Below are positions 20,943 to 25,216 of a DNA stretch of 25,216 nt, one piece after another. The notes under the pieces were generated by a model that saw only the letters and a list, made by a program, of their open reading frames with translations, searched no databases and had not been told where the DNA came from. Position 1 is the first letter of the stretch; each line of letters opens with the position of its first letter. This DNA is from an uncultured Caulobacter sp. GTDB lineage: Bacteria; Pseudomonadota; Alphaproteobacteria; Caulobacterales; Caulobacteraceae. The stretch spans positions 1-25,216 of the forward strand of contig CALALX010000113.1 in NCBI GenBank assembly GCA_937925635.1, given 5' to 3'. The translations under genes were made by a program, and so were the position numbers.

Positions 20943-22321
20943 TTGGCGTCCTTGAGCGTGCGGAAATCGATGTCGCCGTCGGCGATCATGTAGACGACAG
21001 CGGCCCAGGCGGCGACGTTCTGGTCGAACTGCGCGGGCTCGATCTTGTTGATCGTGTCGTCCTCGGAGTGGTGGAAGTCGAAGTAGCGGCTGGCGTCCTG
21101 GCGCAGGCTGAACACCGGCACGCCGGCGTCCTGCAGCCCTTCGACATCCGAGCCGCCGAACTGCGCCGGCTCTCGGGAGACCATGATGTTCAGCGGCGCC
21201 AGCAGGGCGGAGAGCTGCGCCTGGATCGGATCCCCGGCCGCGCCCTTCGGCAGCTGCAGGGCATAGATGCGATCGCCGCCCAGGTCGCTCTCGCTGGCGG
21301 CGATCAGACTGGCCATCTCATCCTTGCGGGCGGCGGCGTAGGCTTCGCTGGAGCCGCCGCTCTCCTCCGAGCCCCACATGACCACGCGGATGGTGCGTTT
21401 GGGGTGGCGCGGCAGATCGCCGATCAGCTTGGCGGCCGCCGTGGTGATGGCGATGCCCGAGGCGTCGTCGATGGCGCCCGTGCCCACGTCCCAGCTGTCG
21501 AGGTGGCCGCCAATGACGACGACCTGCTCCGGCTTTTCGCTGCCGGTGATGTCGGCGGAGATGTTCCAGGCGACGTTGTCGGGATTGGTCGTCGAGGCGA
21601 GGTTGAGCTTCACCCTGACCGGGCCGCGGGCGGCCAGGCGTTCCAGCAGCTCGGCGTCGGGCACGCCCAGAGCCGCGGCGGGGATCTTGGCGACGCCCTC
21701 GGCATAACGGAACGCGCCGGTGTGGGGCAGGCGCGAGTCCGAGGTCGAGATCGAGCGGACCAGGTAGGCGATCGCCCCGCGTCTTGCGGCCTCCGACGCG
21801 CCTGAACGGCGCGCGACGCCGGCGGCGCCGTAACCCGCGCCGTCCTGGGTGCGGGGCATCGACTGGGTGACCACGGCGATCTTGCCGGCCAGCGACCCTT
21901 CCGGCGCGGCGAGGAGTTCGGCGTAGGACCGGAAGACCACGATCTCGGCCTCGATGCCCTTGGCCGGGGTCGGCACGGTGCCGCCCAGGCCCAAGATCGA
22001 CAGCTTGAACGGGTACGGCCCGACGATGGAGGCCGACTCCGCGCCGCGCGTCCAGGACGGCTTGGCGAATGTCTCGACCTTGATGTTGGTGAATCCGAGA
22101 TCGGTGAAGGTCTTCACCGCCCAGTCCTTGGCGCGGGCCATGCCCGGCGAGCCGACCTGGCGCGGGCCGATCCCGGTCGTCAGGTCTTCCAGAAGGGTCC
22201 AGGCGGTGGGATCGCCGAGCGCCTTGTCGCGGAGCGCCGCGGCGGTGTCGGAGGGCTCGGCGGCGAAGGCAGCCGTCGAGAGGGCGAAGCTGGCCACAAG
22301 GGCGGGCAGGATCAAGCGCAT
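20939..22321 (-). CDS. Secreted M28 family zinc aminopeptidase with PA-like insert
   Basis: The 460-aa precursor has a signal peptide (ALVASFALSTAAFA, cleavage near residue 20-21). The peptidase fold follows with a PA-like region (about 130-250), and then the two-zinc site: GGHLDSWD (His, Asp), AIDDASG (Asp), GSEESGGSSEA (catalytic Glu and ligand Glu), ESDLGGD (Asp), and FHHSEDD (His). The site is complete, so it should be an active exported metallo-aminopeptidase or carboxypeptidase; the substrate is unknown. ATG 22321 is set by the signal peptide. It sits in the division cluster between murB and ddl and overlaps ddl by four bases, so it is expressed with precursor enzymes; a role in peptide turnover at the cell wall is inference. 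A 245-bp gap with inverted repeats precedes it. Confidence 0.9.
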   Translation of the reverse strand: MRLILPALVASFALSTAAFAAEPSDTAAALRDKALGDPTAWTLLEDLTTGIGPRQVGSPGMARAKDWAVKTFTDLGFTNIKVETFAKPSWTRGAESASIVGPYPFKLSILGLGGTVPTPAKGIEAEIVVFRSYAELLAAPEGSLAGKIAVVTQSMPRTQDGAGYGAAGVARRSGASEAARRGAIAYLVRSISTSDSRLPHTGAFRYAEGVAKIPAAALGVPDAELLERLAARGPVRVKLNLASTTNPDNVAWNISADITGSEKPEQVVVIGGHLDSWDVGTGAIDDASGIAITTAAAKLIGDLPRHPKRTIRVVMWGSEESGGSSEAYAAARKDEMASLIAASESDLGGDRIYALQLPKGAAGDPIQAQLSALLAPLNIMVSREPAQFGGSDVEGLQDAGVPVFSLRQDASRYFDFHHSEDDTINKIEPAQFDQNVAAWAAVVYMIADGDIDFRTLKDAK

Positions 22322-22403
22322 GTCAGGCGGGTGCGACAGGCGGCGGCCCAAGTCAAGCGAGGGGTGGTGACGATGCGATGGAGATTTGGTGAGGAGAACG
22401 AGT

Positions 22404-22446
22404 CTCCCTTCCTCCTCAATGGAGGAAGGGCCGGGGATGGTGGTGG
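22404..22446 (+). repeat. Palindromic repeat, copy 1 of an inverted pair
   Basis: Stem CCCTTCCTCC (22406-22415) / GGAGGAAGGG (22421-22430) with loop TCAAT, followed by CCGGGGATGGTGGTGG. It lies in the gap between murB and the M28 peptidase gene, and copy 2 lies inverted at 22512-22557. Hairpin plus GGTGGTGG tail is shared by both copies. Confidence 0.85.
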
Positions 22447-22511
22447 AAGCAGAGTTTGTCCGGAAGGGCGCGAGAAGCGCCGAACCTGTTGAGCTTGCAC
22501 CGGCAAAGTGG

Positions 22512-22557
22512 TGGCCACACCACCACCCCTGCCCCTCCTCCATCGAGGAGGAGGGGT
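22512..22557 (-). repeat. Palindromic repeat, copy 2 of an inverted pair
   Basis: Stem CCCCTCCTCC (22532-22541) / GGAGGAGGGG (22547-22556) with loop ATCGA, joined on its other side to a CCACACCACCACCCCTG tail. Read on the minus strand it is a variant of copy 1 (22404-22446). The stem differs from copy 1 by paired changes. It ends about 10 bp from the murB stop codon. Between the copies (22447-22511) I see only a small hairpin GGCGC/GCGCC. Confidence 0.85.
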
Positions 22558-22566
22558 GCCTCGGAA

Positions 22567-23478
22567 TCAGGGACGCCCGATCCGCTTGATCTCCCAGTTC
22601 AGCTCGACGCCGGTCTTGGCCTTCACATCGGCGCGGACTGCCTCGCCGAGACCCTCGAGGTCGGCGGCGGTGGCTTCGCCCGGGTTGATCATGAAATTGC
22701 TGTGCAGGTCGCTGAACATCGCCCCGCCGCCGGTCGCCTTGAACAGTTTGCCGCGCCAGCCGGCCTCGTCGACCAGCTTCCAGGAGGAGTGGCCTTCCGG
22801 GTTCTTGAAGGTCGAGCCGCCGGTCTTCTCGCGGATCGGCTGGGTGGTCTCGCGGCGGGCGGTGATCTCGTCCATGCGCGCCTTCACCGCCGCCGGATCG
22901 TCGGGCGTGCCGCGGAACACGGCCTGGACCCAGAACATGCTGTTCTCGGGCACGACCGTGTGGCGATAGGTGAAGCCGAAGTCCTGGTTCTCCCAGACCC
23001 GGAACTCGCCCGTCCGGTCGTAGCCGGACGCCGAGACCAGGATGTCCTTGGTCTCGCGGCCGTAGCAGCCGGCGTTCATGGTCAGGGCGCCGCCGATGGT
23101 GCCCGGGATGCCGACCAGGAACTCCAGCCCGGCCAGCCCCGCCTTGGCGGCCGCCCGGGCGACCTGGGCGTCCAGCGCGGCCGGTCCGGCGATGACCAGA
23201 TCGCCGTCGACCAGCACTTCGCCCCAGGCCTTGCCGGCGCAGCGGATGACCACGCCCGGCACGCCGCCGTCACGGATGATGACGTTGGAGCCGACGCCCA
23301 GCGCCGTGACCGGCACGCCCTGCGGCAGCTGGCGCAGGAAGTCGGCGAGGTCCTCCGGATCAGCCGGCAGGAACAGCACCTCGGCCGGCCCCCCGACCCG
23401 GAACCAGGTGAACGGCGCCAGCGGCTCGTCGAACAGCAGCTTGCCGCGCACGGGCGGGAGGTTGGCTTTCCAGGTCAT
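22567..23478 (-). CDS. murB: UDP-N-acetylenolpyruvoylglucosamine reductase
   Basis: FAD- and NADPH-dependent enzyme that reduces UDP-GlcNAc-enolpyruvate to UDP-MurNAc in the cytoplasm. The 303-aa product has TWFRVGGPAE (24-33), the FAD-binding GVGSNVIIRDGG (61-72), GIPGTIGGALTMNAGCYG (123-140), FTYRHT (169-174), the catalytic GGSTFKNPEG (220-229, proton donor Ser222) and SNFMIN (260-265), with the usual C-terminal VELNWEIKRIG (final catalytic Glu). ATG 23478 overlaps the stop of the upstream 93-aa gene in ATGA, so translation is coupled, and CGAGG lies just ahead of it. It is followed by a repeat-filled gap. Confidence 0.97.
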   Translation of the reverse strand: MTWKANLPPVRGKLLFDEPLAPFTWFRVGGPAEVLFLPADPEDLADFLRQLPQGVPVTALGVGSNVIIRDGGVPGVVIRCAGKAWGEVLVDGDLVIAGPAALDAQVARAAAKAGLAGLEFLVGIPGTIGGALTMNAGCYGRETKDILVSASGYDRTGEFRVWENQDFGFTYRHTVVPENSMFWVQAVFRGTPDDPAAVKARMDEITARRETTQPIREKTGGSTFKNPEGHSSWKLVDEAGWRGKLFKATGGGAMFSDLHSNFMINPGEATAADLEGLGEAVRADVKAKTGVELNWEIKRIGRP

Positions 23479-23756
23479 CCTCGCGCCTTTTTGCGGTTCC
23501 GCATTGCCAGCGCGCCGAGCCAATAGGTCACCAGCACGACCCCAGCCAAGGTCCAGTCGAGATAGAGAAGGAGCTGGTCGGTGGCGGAGATAAAGACCGT
23601 GCCTCCGTGCGTCGCCCAGGGGATCGTAAGCTCTCCCTGTGGAGACGCCGGGCGCGTGGTGGTCAGCATGTTTGCGAACCAGCCACCGAAGCCGATCACG
23701 CCCAGACTCAGGACGACAAGTACTCCCTTCAGGATGCGCCAGCCGCCCACGCTCAC
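23475..23756 (-). CDS. Small two-span membrane protein between murC and murB
   Basis: Unrecognised 93-aa protein. The GTG start at 23756 overlaps the murC stop in GTGA, and its own stop overlaps the murB start in ATGA, so it is locked into the operon by two 4-base overlaps. Residues about 9-31 (LKGVLVVLSLGVIGFGGWFANM) and 62-84 (LLYLDWTLAGVVLVTYWLGA) are hydrophobic spans; between them is a ~30-residue loop (TRPASPQGELTIPWATHGGTVFI), and the end is basic (MRNRKKARG), which predicts both termini in the cytoplasm and the loop outside. The composition and reading frame look like real coding sequence. Its place between two precursor enzymes suggests a cell-envelope role, but no function can be assigned. 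Confidence 0.83.
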   Translation of the reverse strand: MSVGGWRILKGVLVVLSLGVIGFGGWFANMLTTTRPASPQGELTIPWATHGGTVFISATDQLLLYLDWTLAGVVLVTYWLGALAMRNRKKARG

Positions 23757-25174
23757 GTCCCCAGCGCCTCAAGCTGCGCCGGCAGCGCATAGGACCAGCT
23801 GGTCACATCGCCGGCGCCGAGCAGCACGACCATGTCGCCGGCCTTCGCCTCCTCGGCGATCATCCCGGCCAGCGCCGCCGGGCTTTCCAGCGGCAGGGCG
23901 CGGCGATGGCCGAAGCGGCGGAGGCCCTCGATCAGGCCGTCGCGGTCGATGCCGGGGATCGGCGCCTCGCCGGCCGTGTAGACGTCGGCCACGATGACCA
24001 CGTCGGCGTCGTTGAAGCAGGAACTGAACTCCGCCATCAGGTCGCGCAGCCGGGTGAAGCGGTGCGGCTGGACCACGGCGATGACCTTGGCGTCCGGCGT
24101 CATGGCCCGGGCGGCGGTCAGCACGGCGGCGATCTCCACCGGGTGGTGGGCGTAGTCGTCGATGATCCGCACGCCGTTGACGACGCCGGTGGTAGTGAAG
24201 CGCCGCTTCACGCCGCCAAACCCTTTCAGGCCCGCCCGGATGCCGGCTTCGTCGACGCCCAGCTCGCGGGCCACGGCGATGGCGGCGCAGGCGTTCATGA
24301 CGTTGTGCAGCCCGGCCATTGGCAGGGTCAGGCCCTCGTAGCGGATCGGCTCCCCGGCCAGCGGCGTGATCAGCACGTCGAACCGGGCGCCGTCCGGGCC
24401 CATGGTGATGTGCTGGGCGCGAACCTCGGCCTGCGGACTGGTCCCATAGGTGACCAGGCGCCGGTTCTCGATCCGGGCGGCCATGGCCTGGACCTCCGGG
24501 TGGTCCACGCAGACCGCCGCGAAGCCGTAGAAGGGGATGTTCTCGACGAAGTCCTGGAAGCCCTTCTTCACGGCCTCGAAGTCGCCCCAGTGGTCGAGGT
24601 GCTCGGCGTCGATGTTGGTGACCACCGCGACGGTGGACTTCAGCTTCAGGAAGGTGCCGTCGCTCTCGTCGGCCTCGACGACGATCCAGTCGCCCTCCCC
24701 GACCTTGGCGTTGGTGCCGTAGGCGTTGATGATGCCGCCGTTGACCACCGTGGGGTCGAGCCCTCCGGCGTCGAGCAGGGCGGCGATCATCGAGGTGGTG
24801 GTGGTCTTGCCGTGCGTGCCGCCCACCGCCACGGAGAACTGAAGTCTCATCAGCTCGGCCAGCATCTCCGCGCGGCGGACCAGCGGCAGCCGGCGCTCGC
24901 GGGCGGCGACCATCTCCGGGTTGTCGGCCTTCACGGCGGTCGAATAGACCACGGCCGAGGCGTTCTCGACGTTGGCGGCCGCCTGGCCGATGAAGATCTT
25001 CGCGCCCAGCTTCTCCAGCCGTTCGGTGTTGGCGCTGGCCTTCAGGTCGCTGCCCTGCACCGTGTAGCCGATACGGATCATGATCTCGGCGATGCCGCTC
25101 ATGCCGATGCCGCCGATGCCGATGAAATGCACGGGACCGAGTTCGAAGGGGACGGGGCGGCGGCGCTGGTTCAT
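23753..25174 (-). CDS. murC: UDP-N-acetylmuramate--L-alanine ligase
   Basis: ATP-dependent ligase that adds L-Ala to UDP-MurNAc, the first amino acid of the peptidoglycan stem, in the cytoplasm. The 473-aa product has the N-terminal HFIGIGGIGMSGIA (16-29), the P-loop-like GGTHGKTTTTSM (118-129), EADESDGTF (167-175), TNIDAEHLDHWG (186-197), GVKRRF (321-326), DDYAHHP (339-345) and QPHRFTRLRDL (369-379), all standard for MurC. ATG 25174 precedes MNQRRRPVPFELGPVHFIG; the 42 bp upstream reach the window end and may hold the end of the preceding gene (a TAA appears in one frame), usually murG in such clusters. It is the promoter-distal start of the visible run and overlaps the 93-aa gene downstream by GTGA. 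Confidence 0.97.
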   Translation of the reverse strand: MNQRRRPVPFELGPVHFIGIGGIGMSGIAEIMIRIGYTVQGSDLKASANTERLEKLGAKIFIGQAAANVENASAVVYSTAVKADNPEMVAARERRLPLVRRAEMLAELMRLQFSVAVGGTHGKTTTTSMIAALLDAGGLDPTVVNGGIINAYGTNAKVGEGDWIVVEADESDGTFLKLKSTVAVVTNIDAEHLDHWGDFEAVKKGFQDFVENIPFYGFAAVCVDHPEVQAMAARIENRRLVTYGTSPQAEVRAQHITMGPDGARFDVLITPLAGEPIRYEGLTLPMAGLHNVMNACAAIAVARELGVDEAGIRAGLKGFGGVKRRFTTTGVVNGVRIIDDYAHHPVEIAAVLTAARAMTPDAKVIAVVQPHRFTRLRDLMAEFSSCFNDADVVIVADVYTAGEAPIPGIDRDGLIEGLRRFGHRRALPLESPAALAGMIAEEAKAGDMVVLLGAGDVTSWSYALPAQLEALGT

Positions 25175-25216
25175 GGGAAGCGGCTTAGACGATTTGCGGG
25201 GCGGCCGAAATACGCG

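Noticed and set aside
25175..25216. End of murG in the last 42 bases
   Set aside because: A TAA occurs in one minus-strand frame, but nine codons are too few to identify the gene.

Overview
The window is G+C-rich chromosomal DNA from an alphaproteobacterium, most probably a member of the Caulobacterales (Caulobacter/Phenylobacterium type). The evidence is the gene order murC-murB-ddl-ftsQ-ftsA-ftsZ-lpxC-bamD-recN-ligA on one strand, a perfect CtrA-type site (TTAA-N7-TTAAC) and GANTC (CcrM-type) sites in front of ftsZ, an alphaproteobacterial LexA box (GTTC-N7-GTTC) in front of recN, and several families of short palindromic repeats typical of these genomes. No rRNA, tRNA, CRISPR array, phage gene or classical insertion sequence was seen.

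Left part (1-9253), mostly plus strand. The 3' part of a UvrD/PcrA helicase gene is followed by an unrecognised membrane-anchored protein gene. Next comes a small GIY-YIG nuclease gene (minus strand) bracketed by two equal-length 131-bp twin-hairpin elements. Then follow a cupin/JmjC-like protein that appears to lack its metal ligands, the ribosomal protein L11 methyltransferase gene prmA, a small Ala-rich single-span protein, a Tat-exported beta-carbonic-anhydrase-like protein (minus), an M24B Xaa-Pro aminopeptidase, a secreted DUF2147 protein (minus), and a multi-span membrane protein. Convergent gene ends carry perfect palindromes rather than U-tract terminators.

Right part (9254-25174), all minus strand, is the cell-wall and division (dcw) cluster followed by envelope and DNA-repair genes. 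Read in the direction of transcription it runs murC, a 93-aa two-span membrane protein, murB, a repeat-filled gap, a secreted M28 peptidase, ddl, ftsQ, ftsA, a 200-bp regulatory gap, ftsZ, a strong intrinsic terminator, lpxC, bamD, the SOS box, recN, a small exported protein, a repeat-filled gap, and ligA. Four-base overlaps couple murC/orf93/murB, peptidase/ddl and recN/orf128. MurC, MurB and Ddl make UDP-MurNAc-peptide precursors; FtsQ, FtsA and FtsZ build the division septum; LpxC commits lipid A synthesis; BamD assembles outer-membrane proteins; RecN and LigA repair DNA.

The most interesting items are the GIY-YIG gene with its paired hairpin elements (a possible nuclease/repeat partnership, with pair-preserving base changes in one hairpin), the uncharacterised two-span protein locked between murC and murB by ATGA/GTGA overlaps, the GANTC site inside the spacer of the recN LexA box, and the cell-cycle control elements of ftsZ.
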